NCBI GenBank assembly: GCA_020633125.1
Contig: JACKEH010000007.1
Location: 100,834-164,833 of the forward strand
Reading direction: 5' to 3'
Source of the DNA: Sandaracinus sp.
Lineage (GTDB): Bacteria; Myxococcota_A; Polyangia; Polyangiales; Houyiibacteriaceae
DNA: 64,000 nucleotides
In this document: positions 47,745 to 56,275 of the stretch, piece after piece
Layout of the letters: the number at the start of each line of letters is the position of its first letter
Numbering within the stretch: the stretch's first letter is position 1
The notes under the pieces: generated by a model
The model's input: the letters and a program-made list of their open reading frames with translations, nothing else
The model's database searches: none
Told to the model about the DNA's origin: nothing
Program-made: the position numbers and the translations under genes

Positions 47745-48458
47745 TCAGGGCTCGAGCAGCTCGGCGATGCGTTCCACGAGCAGCTTCGGCGAGAGGGGCT
47801 TCTGCCACCAGGCGTCCGCGTCGTGCCCGCCCGGCGCCAACTGCGCCTCCGACGCGGCGCTCAAGATCACCAACCGCATCCGCGGGTGACGGCGACGCAG
47901 CTCGGTGCTGAGCTCCATGCCGCTGCCGTCGGGCATCATCGCGTCCAACAAGACGACGTCGTAGGCGAGGCGTTCGACGGCTTCGAGCGCTTCCCGCAGC
48001 CCCGAGGCCTCGTCCACGTGATGCCCCCCCATACGCTCGAGCGCGATGCGGTTCATCTTGCGAAGCGACTCCGTGTCGTCGACGACCAAGATGCGAAGCG
48101 CGGGCGTGCTCGGCGGCGTTCGCGAGGCTTGGGGGGTCGTCGCCCGGGGCGGCTCGGGCGGTGTTCCCAGCGGGTGGCGCAGGAGCCCACGCACCGCGTC
48201 GCCGAGGTCCGCTCGCCGCTCCGTCGCCGCTTGCTCGACCGCTTCGGCGTGTGCCCTCAAGGCCGGGTCTTCGGCGATCCCACGAAGCTGATGGGCGGCT
48301 CTCCGCAGCTCGTCGTGGACCGACTCGCCTTCGAGCAGACGCCCGAGCAGGTCTTCGATTCCCGCGAGCCGCGCGGGAATTCCCGCCTGTGCACGTCGAC
48401 GAACGGCCTCCAGTCGAGCCTCGAGCGCCGCGATCGGGTCGTCCTCGTCCGCCACCAC
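47745..48458 (-). CDS. Putative HPt-like and receiver domain protein
   Basis: A 237-residue protein. Residues ~20-100 are helical and contain DELRRAAHQLRGIAEDPALR, resembling an HPt domain whose phospho-His would be in AHQLRG. Residues ~120-237 are a receiver domain: ILVVDDTESLRK, VVLLDAMMPDGSG (Asp), RLVILSAASE, WWQKPLSPK (Lys). Such proteins serve as phosphorelay intermediates or sinks. It is divergent from a kinase-receiver fusion gene. Start GTG is at 48458; the next codon is also GTG, and a TATGGT hexamer is just upstream. The HPt reading is uncertain. Confidence 0.75.
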   Translation of the reverse strand: MVADEDDPIAALEARLEAVRRRAQAGIPARLAGIEDLLGRLLEGESVHDELRRAAHQLRGIAEDPALRAHAEAVEQAATERRADLGDAVRGLLRHPLGTPPEPPRATTPQASRTPPSTPALRILVVDDTESLRKMNRIALERMGGHHVDEASGLREALEAVERLAYDVVLLDAMMPDGSGMELSTELRRRHPRMRLVILSAASEAQLAPGGHDADAWWQKPLSPKLLVERIAELLEP

Positions 48459-48531
48459 GCAACCATACCCCGCCCGGCGCTACCGGACGCTTCCTTCCCA
48501 CCCGCGCGCAGGTTTGGCAGCATCCCTGTCG

Positions 48532-49848
48532 ATGGAGGAAGGCGAGGAGGCTCTGGGGGAGGAGCGCCCGGCGACGCCGCGTTGGAGATCACAGCCGCCC
48601 GCGGCGATGGATGCTCCGCCGCCCGGCACGGTGCTCGACGGCATGTACCGCGTCGAGCGCGTGATCGGCCGTGGCGGCATGGGCGTCGTGTTGCTCGCCA
48701 CCGACGAGCGCCTCGAACGAGAGGTGGCGATCAAGGTCATCGCCCCCGACCGCATGGGCAACGCGAAGGCCCACGAGAGCTTCCTGGGCGAGGCGCGCGC
48801 GATGGCCTCCGTGAGGCACGAGAACGTCGTACAGCTCTACGCGTACGGACAGTTCGAGGGCCTCCCCTACTTCGTCATGGAGTACGTGCCGGGCACCGAC
48901 CTCGGCACTTGGATCGACGAGCGGGCGACGCGCGGCGTGTCGCCTTCGATCGACGAGACGCTCGGGATTCTCGACCAAGCCTGCCGCGGCCTCGGCGCGA
49001 TTCACGAGCGCGGCGTGGTCCACGCGGACGTGAAGCCCGGAAACGTCCTGATCGGTCCGTCGTTCCGCGTCGCGATGACCGACTTCGGTCTCTTTCGCGC
49101 GCTCGGCGAGCGTGACCTCAGCGAGCTCGTGGTCGGAACCCCGGCCTACATCGCGCCCGAGGTCGTCTATTCACGCGCGCCCGTCTTCGATCCGCGCGCC
49201 GACGTGTACGCGGTGGGCGTCATCGCCTACGAGATGCTGACGGGTCGCATGCCTCTCCCGATCGAGGACGTCCCGTCGCTCTTCGACGTCCACTCCAAGC
49301 GCGTGCCCGTGATCCCGCCGAGCGAGGTGCGCCCCGAGTTGCCCTCGGCGCTCGACGCGGTGGTGCTGCGCGCGCTCGAGCGCGACGTCTCGCAGCGCTT
49401 CAGCACCCCCGACGAGCTACGCCGTGCGTTCTTTCGCGCGCGAAGCGAGCTCGGCAAACGCGCCCTCGCGAGCCGCGTTCTCGTGGTCGACGACGACGAC
49501 GACGCACGCGCGATGGTGTCCGAGACGCTTCGGTTCGCGTTCCCCAAGGCCGAGGTCACCGAGGTGCGGGACGGCGCGGAAGCGCTCGCACATCTCGAGC
49601 GGCACGGCGCCAGCCTCGTGGTGCTCGACCTGGATCTCCCCGGCATGAACGGCGTGGAGCTCACCGCGGCGCTGCGCGGCATCCCGCACCTCGAGAAGGT
49701 TCCGATCCTGGTCGTGACCGGTCACGGCGGGAGCGCCGATTGGCGGGTGCTTCAGAAGTTCGGGACCGACGGCTTCCTCGTGAAGCCGGTCGACTCGTAC
49801 ACGCTCGTCGCGCTCGCACGTCGCGCGCTCGACAAGAGCGTCGGCTGA
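48532..49848 (+). CDS. Ser/Thr protein kinase fused to a receiver domain
   Basis: A 438-residue protein that combines two signalling systems. Kinase, residues ~35-300: IGRGGMGVVLLATD, VAIKVIAPD (Lys), GVVHADVKPGNVLI as catalytic loop with HAD instead of HRD, MTDFGLFRA, PAYIAPEV. Receiver, residues ~320-435: SRVLVVDDDDDARAMVSETL, LVVLDLDLPGMNG (Asp), VPILVVTGHG, FLVKPVDSY (Lys). No membrane helix. The receiver could gate the kinase in response to a two-component signal (inference). ATG 48532 is preferred over a TTG at 48514. Confidence 0.93.
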   Translation: MEEGEEALGEERPATPRWRSQPPAAMDAPPPGTVLDGMYRVERVIGRGGMGVVLLATDERLEREVAIKVIAPDRMGNAKAHESFLGEARAMASVRHENVVQLYAYGQFEGLPYFVMEYVPGTDLGTWIDERATRGVSPSIDETLGILDQACRGLGAIHERGVVHADVKPGNVLIGPSFRVAMTDFGLFRALGERDLSELVVGTPAYIAPEVVYSRAPVFDPRADVYAVGVIAYEMLTGRMPLPIEDVPSLFDVHSKRVPVIPPSEVRPELPSALDAVVLRALERDVSQRFSTPDELRRAFFRARSELGKRALASRVLVVDDDDDARAMVSETLRFAFPKAEVTEVRDGAEALAHLERHGASLVVLDLDLPGMNGVELTAALRGIPHLEKVPILVVTGHGGSADWRVLQKFGTDGFLVKPVDSYTLVALARRALDKSVG

Positions 49849-49867
49849 AGCCGTCGTCCGGGACGCG

Positions 49868-49890
49868 CTCGACTCTGCGAGCGAGTCGAG
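49868..49890. terminator. Weak hairpin between convergent genes
   Basis: CTCGACT-N9-AGTCGAG 19 bases past the kinase-receiver stop, facing the end of the next leftward gene. No T-run. Confidence 0.3.
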
Positions 49891-49896
49891 ACGGCG

Positions 49897-50586
49897 TCAG
49901 AGCACGTAGCGCAGGTAGAGCGCGCCGTGGATGCCGATCGCCAGCTCTCCGTCCGCGCCCTCGAGCCCGGGGAACACCCGCGCTCCGCCCGCGAGGCCGA
50001 ACGAGTGGTGACGGTTTCGCGCGTGCCAGTCGAAGCCGACCTGACCGCCGTAGAGCAACGAGAGCTCGTCCGCGTTCTGCAGCCCGTAGGTGCGCAACAC
50101 CTCGGACGTCGAGAACCCGAGACCAACCTCGCCACCGAGCCAGAGCGCCGCGCGGGCGCTGACGTTCGCCTGCACCCGAAGGTCGAGCAGGAAGTCGAGC
50201 ACCTCGAAGGCGGTCGCGCTCGGCGGGCTCGGCGCCTTCGTGCGGTGCACGGAGCCCTCGGCGGCGAGCCCGGCGAGCAACCAGGGCGTCACCTCGTAGC
50301 CGAAGCCGAGCCGGAAGACCGGACCCGCACCCGCGAGCCGCCCCACGCCACCCACGAACGCGCGTACGCCGACGTGCGACTCGAAGTAGAAGCCGTGGCT
50401 GTAGAGGTCGCGCGTGATCTCGATCGCTTCGGGCGGCAGGCGCTCGACGTCCAAGCGCGTCGGATCGGGCTCCTCGACGACGGGTTCCTGCGCCGCGACG
50501 CGGTTCACGCCGAACGCGCCAGACGAGAGGAGGACCAGCGCCCCCAGGGACGCGATGCCAGCGAAACGCGCGACGAGCCCACGCAT
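49897..50586 (-). CDS. Outer-membrane beta-barrel protein
   Basis: A 229-residue secreted protein; signal peptide (SLGALVLLSSGAFG... ending RVAAQ). The mature part has alternating strands (FYFESHVGVRAFVGGVG, VFRLGFGYEVTPWLLAGLAAE, RAALWLGGEVGLGFS) and ends LYLRYVL, as in small outer-membrane barrels. The short N-terminal mature segment is acidic. No enzyme motif. A TAGCGT hexamer eight bases upstream may be a -10 element. Confidence 0.75.
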   Translation of the reverse strand: MRGLVARFAGIASLGALVLLSSGAFGVNRVAAQEPVVEEPDPTRLDVERLPPEAIEITRDLYSHGFYFESHVGVRAFVGGVGRLAGAGPVFRLGFGYEVTPWLLAGLAAEGSVHRTKAPSPPSATAFEVLDFLLDLRVQANVSARAALWLGGEVGLGFSTSEVLRTYGLQNADELSLLYGGQVGFDWHARNRHHSFGLAGGARVFPGLEGADGELAIGIHGALYLRYVL

Positions 50587-50635
50587 CGGGACGGACGCTA
50601 CCACGGCACGTGAGCGGCCGTCGCGGTCGTTGTTC

Positions 50636-50883
50636 AGTGTGCAGGGCTGCGGTGCTCGGCCTGCGGCCTGCGCGCCTACCGCCCGCTTGGGAGGGCCTCC
50701 CCCTTCCCCTCCGTGCCTCGGAGCCTCTCTTCGCTTCGCTCCGTTCGGCTCCTGCGGTGCTCCGCGGCGAAGGGGCTCGTCGCCCCTTTCGAAACCCGGA
50801 CCATGCTCGGGCCTCGGGAGTGGCGCGAGTGCCTCGACGGCGTGTACGGGGCTCGGCCTTCGGCCGTCGGCCTGGTGCTCCGG
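50636..50883. repeat. Inverted-repeat element, left copy
   Basis: About 210 bp (50636-50843) matches the reverse complement of 51569-51782 at roughly 90% by eye. An additional 21-bp perfect match (50843-50863, TGTACGGGGCTCGGCCTTCGG against 51447-51467) lies further in. The two copies flank one small gene. No transposase frame is inside. The rest of 50587-50991 has no gene. Confidence 0.88.
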
Positions 50884-50991
50884 CCGGGCTCCCCGTCGAC
50901 GAATCGGGCTTGCGGCCGCTTCGTTCCCTGACGCGTGTCGGAAAGGCCACGCTCGCCAAACGCGAGTGATACGCTTCGGGTCGACTTCGAG

Positions 50992-51375
50992 ATGAGTGAC
51001 GAGGAACAACAGCCGCCGCCGAAGCGGGCCGGCAACGTGACGATGCAAATCGACGCGTTCCGCGATCAGGTGGAGCTCTACGACGCCGACGAAGGCGACG
51101 TCGAAGACTCCCCGCGCTCCGTCGCGCCCCCTCCCCTTCCGCCGCGCACCCTCGAAGCCACGACGCCCGCCCCCGAAGGCGCCGCTCCCGCCCCCACGAA
51201 GCCCCCGATCGCCACCATCGCGATCGGCGTCGTGGTGGCCGCCGTCGCAGTCGGGGCCGCCCTCTGGGTCAGCGGCATGCTCGTCGACGAGCCCCCGCCC
51301 TCCCCGGAAGAAGCGCCGGCCATGGAGATCGGTCCCATCGAGATCGACACCCAAGCCCCGCCCACCGGCGAGTAG
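50992..51375 (+). CDS. Small single-pass membrane protein
   Basis: A 127-residue protein. An acidic, Pro-rich cytoplasmic half (SDEEQQPPPKRAGNVTMQID) is followed by one membrane helix (IATIAIGVVVAAVAVGAAL) and a short acidic Pro-rich outside tail. No known domain. It sits between long inverted repeats. Start MSDEEQQ is preferred; GTG at 50935 would add 19 residues without ribosome site. The short motif VTMQIDAF before the linker resembles motifs of myxobacterial kinase-associated membrane proteins (weak). Confidence 0.6.
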   Translation: MSDEEQQPPPKRAGNVTMQIDAFRDQVELYDADEGDVEDSPRSVAPPPLPPRTLEATTPAPEGAAPAPTKPPIATIAIGVVVAAVAVGAALWVSGMLVDEPPPSPEEAPAMEIGPIEIDTQAPPTGE

Positions 51376-51389
51376 CCCGCGCACGACAC

Positions 51390-51500
51390 CGAGGCCGAAC
51401 GCCGAGCCCCGTACACGAGCCGATAGGCCGAGACCCGTACACGACTCCGAAGGCCGAGCCCCGTACAAGAGGCCGAAGGCCAAGAGGCCGTACAGGATCC
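51390..51500. repeat. Short tandem repeats GGCCGAGxCCCGTACA
   Basis: Four imperfect copies of GGCCGAG-CCCGTACA, about 25-35 bp apart, just after the small membrane gene and inside the right inverted-repeat zone. One copy also appears, inverted, on the left side. Confidence 0.75.
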
Positions 51501-51568
51501 GCACCTGCGTCACTCCCGATGCGACACGGCTCGCAGGGTTTCCGAGGCCTAGCCCCTGCATCGACGCC

Positions 51569-51782
51569 ACGCCGTCGAGGCACTCGCGTCACTCCCGCGG
51601 CCCGATCATGGTCAGGGTTTCGAAAGGGGCGACCAGCCCCTTCGCCGCGGAGCACCGCAGGAGCCGACCGAAGCGAAGCGAAGGGAGACTCCGAGGCACG
51701 GAGGGGAAGGGGGAGGCAGAGCCTCCCCACGCGGGCGGTAGGCGCGCAGGCCGTAGGCCGAGCACCGCAGCCCTGCACACCG
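51569..51782. repeat. Inverted-repeat element, right copy
   Basis: Partner of 50636-50843 in opposite orientation, differing by scattered point changes and a few small indels. The two copies are about 725 bp apart. The remaining gap 51376-51830 holds no other gene. Confidence 0.88.
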
Positions 51783-51793
51783 TCAGGCCCCCC

Positions 51794-51823
51794 CTGACAG
51801 CGAGCCGCGCTCACTGATACACT
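51794..51823 (+). promoter_or_regulatory. Putative promoter of the lipoprotein gene at 51831
   Basis: CTGACA, 18 bases, TACACT; the -10 hexamer ends seven bases before the ATG, suggesting a leaderless or nearly leaderless mRNA. Confidence 0.45.
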
Positions 51824-51830
51824 CCCTCCC

Positions 51831-52622
51831 ATGCGGATGACGGGCCTGTGGGGATTGGGTGTTCTCGTCGCCCTCGGCGCGACGGGATGCTCGGATCAGC
51901 AATACGTCGGCGAAGGCGGTTTTCAGACCTTCGCGCTGACCGAAGACACGGCGCCGTTCGTCGCGACCGACGACGGGAACCTCTACATCGTCGAACAACG
52001 CGTCGAGCTGCCGCTGCGTGAGCCCACCGACCCGCAGATGGCCGAGCTCTCGACCGACGTCGATGGCTTGCCGTGGGCCCGCCGCCCCTGGGTCGAGCGC
52101 CACGACTACGAGCTCGAGGTCGATTGGGTCGTCATCAACCTCGACGACGAAGAGCGCGAGGTCGCCTTCACGATCAACGGCATCAACGAGTTCCACGAGT
52201 ACCTGCCGGGCTTCACGATCGACGAGAACGAGGTCATCCCGGAGTTCGCGCAGTGGGAACGCTCGATGATTCTGGAGCCGCAGGAGCGCCGCTACGGCAC
52301 GATTCGCGAGGAGCAACTCGACGAGGTCGCCGTCGACCTGGCGACCGTCGTCAACGGCGTCACCAACGCGAACCTGATCGTTCACCCCGACAGCCAATCG
52401 TCGCTCGATCCCCGCGCGACGCCGTTCGTGCCCGCGGTCGTACCGGCGCTCGTCGGCTTTCGCGCCGGGTTGCGCGCGACGACGCCCTCGAACGTCGTGG
52501 TCGAGCTGACGGTCCGCGTGCGTGACGAGCGCGGCGTCGTCATCGAAAACGTCGACAACGCGTGGGAGCTCCCCGTGCCCGAGATCTTCATGCCGTCGAG
52601 CGTCGTCCCGCCCGAGGAATGA
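51831..52622 (+). CDS. Lipoprotein of unknown function
   Basis: A 263-residue lipoprotein; lipobox GATGC (VALGATGCSDQ). The mature part is acidic and beta-rich (YELEVDWVVINLDDEEREVAF, VVVELTVRVRDERGVVIE), like a beta-sandwich extracellular domain. No family recognised. Followed 119 bases later by a barrel protein in the same direction. Confidence 0.68.
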   Translation: MRMTGLWGLGVLVALGATGCSDQQYVGEGGFQTFALTEDTAPFVATDDGNLYIVEQRVELPLREPTDPQMAELSTDVDGLPWARRPWVERHDYELEVDWVVINLDDEEREVAFTINGINEFHEYLPGFTIDENEVIPEFAQWERSMILEPQERRYGTIREEQLDEVAVDLATVVNGVTNANLIVHPDSQSSLDPRATPFVPAVVPALVGFRAGLRATTPSNVVVELTVRVRDERGVVIENVDNAWELPVPEIFMPSSVVPPEE

Positions 52623-52741
52623 AGCAGGCGGCCGGCCCGTACGTCCCCTGGCCTGTTCCGACGCCTTTCGAGTGCTAGGTGGTGCCGAGCACGTCGGCGC
52701 GAGGCGCTCACGTCCCTCTTTCTCTCGGCCCGAGTCCATCC

Positions 52742-53419
52742 ATGCGCATCTCGCTCGCTTCCGCCCTTCTCTCCCTCTCCTTCGCCGCGACCGCCCTCGC
52801 CGCGCCCGCGAACTCGGAAGGAGAATCCGCCGACGACCTCGCCGCCGAGCTCATGGCCACCGAATCGGTCGCGCAGGTCTACGTCGCCGCGCCCGCGCAA
52901 CCGCAAGCGCCCGAGCGCTTCGTGCGTCAGACCAGCGTCTACCTCGGCGTGCCGTTCTTCCTCACCGACCGCGACACCCTGCGGCCCGGCTTCGGGCTTC
53001 ACGTCCGCGGCGGTTGGGAGTTCGGCTGGCTCGTCCCCGAGGTGGCGCTGGGTTGGCAGCTCAACCTGCTCGACGGTCCGGGGAACGACAACCTCCAGAG
53101 CATCTGGTTCAGCCTCGGCCTGCGCGTGCAGTTCCTCAACTACTCGAACGTCGTGCCTTTCGTCTCGGCCGCGTTTCGCCCGACGTGGTTCTCCGTCTAC
53201 GACCCCGACTTCTCGACCGGCAGTGACTACACCTTCGAGCCCGGCGTCACCGGCGCGGTAGGCGCCGCGATCGAGCTCACCCCGAACTTCGGGCTCGAGG
53301 TCGGCGTGCAAGCGACGGCGATCTTCAGCGTCGTCAACGAAGTCTTCGTCGACGACGTCGGCAACGGGAAGAACGAGCTCTTCCTCTACCCCTACGTCGG
53401 CGCGACCTACTACTACTGA
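52742..53419 (+). CDS. Outer-membrane beta-barrel protein
   Basis: A 225-residue secreted protein, signal peptide ending ALAAP. The mature body has regular amphipathic strands (TSVYLGVPFFLTDRD, GFGLHVRGGWEFGWLVPEVAL, SIWFSLGLRVQFLNYS, FGLEVGVQATAIFSV) and ends FLYPYVGATYYY, with a terminal aromatic residue typical of outer-membrane barrels. Substrate or role unknown. Confidence 0.75.
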   Translation: MRISLASALLSLSFAATALAAPANSEGESADDLAAELMATESVAQVYVAAPAQPQAPERFVRQTSVYLGVPFFLTDRDTLRPGFGLHVRGGWEFGWLVPEVALGWQLNLLDGPGNDNLQSIWFSLGLRVQFLNYSNVVPFVSAAFRPTWFSVYDPDFSTGSDYTFEPGVTGAVGAAIELTPNFGLEVGVQATAIFSVVNEVFVDDVGNGKNELFLYPYVGATYYY

Positions 53420-53574
53420 GAGCAGCCACCACTTGCACGGATTCCATCCGTGCGAGTGGGTGGATGCTCGGAGGTGGGAGGGGGCCCCGATCCGGCTTTG
53501 CCCGTCGGGGGGGGCGCGGCGCCCCCTCGAAAAGAAGGAAGAGCAAGAATCAGTGCAACGGATTCTTGCTCTGA
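53419..53574. repeat. Dispersed hairpin element, copy C
   Basis: About 156 bp, closely matching the reverse complement of copy A (17725-17885). It begins at the barrel gene's stop and its far end contains the last codons and stop of the convergent LysR gene (53550). Hairpins TGCACGGA-TTCCA-TCCGTGC(G)A and AATC-N-GATT arms are visible. Confidence 0.88.
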
Positions 53575-54466
53575 CCCGCGCCGAGCTTCGGTCCGAGGGT
53601 ACGCAGCAGCAACGCCACGAACGCACGCGCTCGTGGCGTCCGCATTCGCGCCGAGGTACCGAGCGCAAAGACGTCGGGCCCGGCCTCGTCCTGCTCGGGC
53701 AGCAACGCCTCGAGCGCGCCGTCCGCGAGCTCGCGTCGAACCATGAAGTCCAACACCCGCGCGACGCCGGCTCCCTCGCGGGCCAGCGCGACCACGGCGT
53801 TTCCTTCGTCCGCGAAGGCGACCTCGTGCATGCCGTCGGGGCCCCAACGCTGCGGCCCCCCCGTCGGAGGCACGAATCGAAGCGCGGCATGACCGGCCAG
53901 CTCGGCGAAGCGCCGCGGCCGCCCGACGCGTGCGAGGTACACGGGTGAAGCGACGAGCACGAAACGCGTGGTTCCGAGCCGACGTCTCACCGCGCCCCTC
54001 GGGCGCGTCGTCGCCGAGCCGCACCGCGACGTCGACCTCACCGTCGGTGAAGCGCACCACGCGGTCGCTCACCGAGAGCCGCACCTCGAGCTCCGGATGC
54101 CGGTCCACCAACTGCGCCACCGCCTCGCCGAGCAGCCCGGAGAGCACCGGGCGAGACACGCTCACCCGCAACGTCCCTCGCGGTCGCGAGGCGGCATCCG
54201 CGCGCGAGCTCGCGCGCCGCCAACGCTCGATCGGCGGCGACGGCGAACGACGCGTGAATCGCGCGCCCTTCATCCGTCAGCGCGACGCCACGCGCGCTTC
54301 GGTCGAGCAGCCGCGTCCCGAGGCGCGTCTCGAGGCGTGTGAGCGCTTTGCTCACGGCGGACGCGCCGAGACCGAGCACACGCGCGGCGCCTCTCACCCC
54401 GCCTTCGCGGACGACCGCGAGGAAGACGGGGACATCGTCGAAGAGATCCAGCGAGACCGAGTCCAC
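53550..54466 (-). CDS. LysR-family transcriptional regulator, two frameshifts
   Basis: About 305 residues when repaired, normal for LysR. N-terminal winged helix: FDDVPVFLAVVREGGVRGAA, LGLGASAVSKALTRLETRLG. The effector-binding half is split between two other frames: RGTLRVSVSRPVLSGLLG, then TRFVLVASPVYLARVGRP and DFMVRRELADGALEALLPE. Repairs: one extra G near 54202 (gives ELARDAASRPRGTLRV) and one extra C in CCCC at 53995-53998 (gives DDAPEGAVRRRLG). The GTG start faces a divergent oxidoreductase gene across a perfect dyad, the classical layout for a LysR and its target. Its 3' end lies inside repeat copy C. Confidence 0.85.
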
Positions 54467-54473
54467 GTCACAA

Positions 54474-54494
54474 ATGTGTCTCCTGAGGACACAT
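54474..54494. promoter_or_regulatory. Likely LysR binding site
   Basis: Perfect inverted repeat ATGTGTC-N7-GACACAT with an extra half-site (GTGTCC) just downstream, eight bases upstream of the LysR start. It fits the T-N11-A type of LysR operator. Confidence 0.7.
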
Positions 54495-54605
54495 CGTGTC
54501 CACCCTCGGCGTCGTTGTACTTCGATACGACACGCTTCAGGCTCTTCTCACCGGTCGCGAAGCCCGACGGCGTCCGCGGCCCCGCACGATACGAAGGAAG
54601 CAGCC

Positions 54606-55259
54606 ATGAAGATCGGAATCCTGGGTACGGGCATGGTCGGCAAGACGCTGGGTACGAAGATGGTCGAGCTCGGCCACGACGTGATGCTCGGTTCGCGCAG
54701 CGCCGAGAACGCCGCCGCGCTCGAGTGGGCACAGGCGAGCCGTGGAAGGGCGGGCACGTTCGCGGAGGCCGCCGCACACGGCGAGCTCGTCTTCGTGGCG
54801 ACCAAGGGCGAGCACACGGCCGCGGCGTTGACGCTCGCAAACGCCGACGAGACGCTCGCGGGCAAGGTCGTGATCGACGTGACGAACCCCTTGGACTTCT
54901 CGAAGGGCATGCCGCCGACGCTCACGATCTCGAACGACGACTCGCTCGGTGAGCTCCTCCAACGCAACCACCCCGGCGTGCGCATCGTGAAAGCGCTCAA
55001 CACGATGTGGTGCGGCTTGATGGTCGCGCCGCGCATGCTGCCGGAGAGCCACCACACGTTCGTGAGCGGCAACGACGCGGACGCGAAGGCGCAGGTCGTC
55101 GCGTTGTTGAAGAGCATGGGATGGCGCGACGAAGAGGTCGTCGACCTCGGCGACATCACGACGGCCCGCGGCACCGAGATGTACCTGCCGCTCTGGGTGC
55201 GGCTCTACGGCGTGAAGGGCACGGGCGCGTTCAATCTGAAGCTCGTGTTCGCGGGCTGA
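54606..55259 (+). CDS. NADP-binding reductase of the F420/NpdG-like family
   Basis: A 217-residue protein with an N-terminal Rossmann fold: MKIGILGTGMVGKTLGTKMV (GxGxxG), the second strand VMLGSRS (Ser-Arg after Gly favours NADP), and VVIDVTNPLDFSKG. The C-terminal part (VKALNTMWCGLMV, RLYGVKGTGAFNLKLVF) matches the family of F420-dependent NADP reductases and related NAD(P)-binding proteins. Whether it uses F420 cannot be told. The likely regulator is the divergent LysR. Confidence 0.85.
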   Translation: MKIGILGTGMVGKTLGTKMVELGHDVMLGSRSAENAAALEWAQASRGRAGTFAEAAAHGELVFVATKGEHTAAALTLANADETLAGKVVIDVTNPLDFSKGMPPTLTISNDDSLGELLQRNHPGVRIVKALNTMWCGLMVAPRMLPESHHTFVSGNDADAKAQVVALLKSMGWRDEEVVDLGDITTARGTEMYLPLWVRLYGVKGTGAFNLKLVFAG

Positions 55260-55350
55260 AGCTCGGGTGGTCGGGGAATTCCGCGCGCGCGTTGAAGCTC
55301 GGGTCGGTGCTCGGGGAGTTCCACGCGCGCGGCGACGTATCCTCCGCGCG

Positions 55351-56252
55351 ATGCCTCGCTTCCCCCTGCTGCTCGGCCTCTCTCTCGTTGCCTGCGGTGG
55401 ATCCGGCGGGGGCGGCGACGCGTCGTCGGACGCGAGCATCGCTCGACGGAAGCACCGTCGACGCGACCCCGACGGCAGCGAGACGACGCAGACCTGACGT
55501 CGGACGCGTCTCCGCGAGACGCGGCGCTCGATGGCGACTCGACCTCGACGGCGGCGCTGCCGACGACGGTGCCGCCGACGACGGCGGCAGCACGGACGTC
55601 GACGCCGGAGAAACCGATCGCGACGCGGGGCCGACGGCGGAACGGATGCCAGCGTCGACGCGGGAATCGACGCGGGAATCGACGCGGAATCGACGCGGGA
55701 ATCGACGCGGGAATCGACGCGGGAATCGACGCGGGGCGTCCGGGCGTCGTCGGCCTCGACACGCCGTGCGGCCAAGGCCCCGGATCCACCCTCTTCCGCT
55801 TCGGCTTTCACACCGGCTCCACCTCGCCTCGCATCGACGTCTGGGATCCCACCTGCAGCTACGCGCCCTTCAGCGCGTGCAGCGTGGCGTATTTCGGAAG
55901 CGGCACGAGCAGCGTGATGAGCGGCTCGGCGGTCCTCGTGACCACGTCCTCCGCGACGGTTCGCGTGCGCTACTCCGTGGCTGGCCTCTCGTTCTCGCGC
56001 GCCACGCTCTACGTGCAGGCCCGCAGCTACTCGACGTCCTCGTCGACGAACGTCGCCGCGTGGTCGCCCATCTACGGCGGCAAGACCTTCGGCCCGGTCG
56101 ACAACGACTTCACGTACGACTGGTACGCCGTCGATTGGAGCGACTCGCTCTCGCCCAGCGACTCCCCGAGCCTCACCGCGATCGAGCTCAACGCGAGCGG
56201 CGGCTCGGGCTCGCTCGCGCTTCGCAACGTCGAGCTCTGCCTCGAGCCCTGA
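55351..56252 (+). CDS. DAG-repeat lipoprotein, frame disrupted in the repeats
   Basis: A predicted lipoprotein: signal and lipobox LVAC (LLLGLSLVACGG), then a low-complexity Asp/Ala/Gly/Ser-rich region, then a ~170-residue beta-rich domain in another frame (CGQGPGSTLFRFGFHTGSTS, VRVRYSVAGLSFSRATLYVQ, LRNVELCLEP). The low-complexity part switches among all three frames. A 12-bp repeat coding GIDA has one copy lacking a G (at about 55688), which alone causes one shift. Intact protein would be about 300 residues. TATCCT seven bases before ATG may be the -10. Function unknown. Confidence 0.7.
55655..55733 (+). repeat. 12-bp microsatellite encoding Gly-Ile-Asp-Ala
   Basis: Six to seven copies of GGAATCGACGCG inside the lipoprotein gene; one is a base short. 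Such repeats can change length by slippage, and they are prone to sequencing error. Confidence 0.88.
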
Positions 56253-56275
56253 CGAGAGCGGTTCAAAGCTCCGCC

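Noticed and set aside
50636..51782. Insertion sequence
   Set aside because: The inverted repeats enclose only a small membrane protein gene; no transposase and no clear target-site duplication were found.
53413..54273. Separate genes in place of the broken LysR
   Set aside because: The pieces join into one normal-length LysR after two 1-bp repairs in short G/C contexts.
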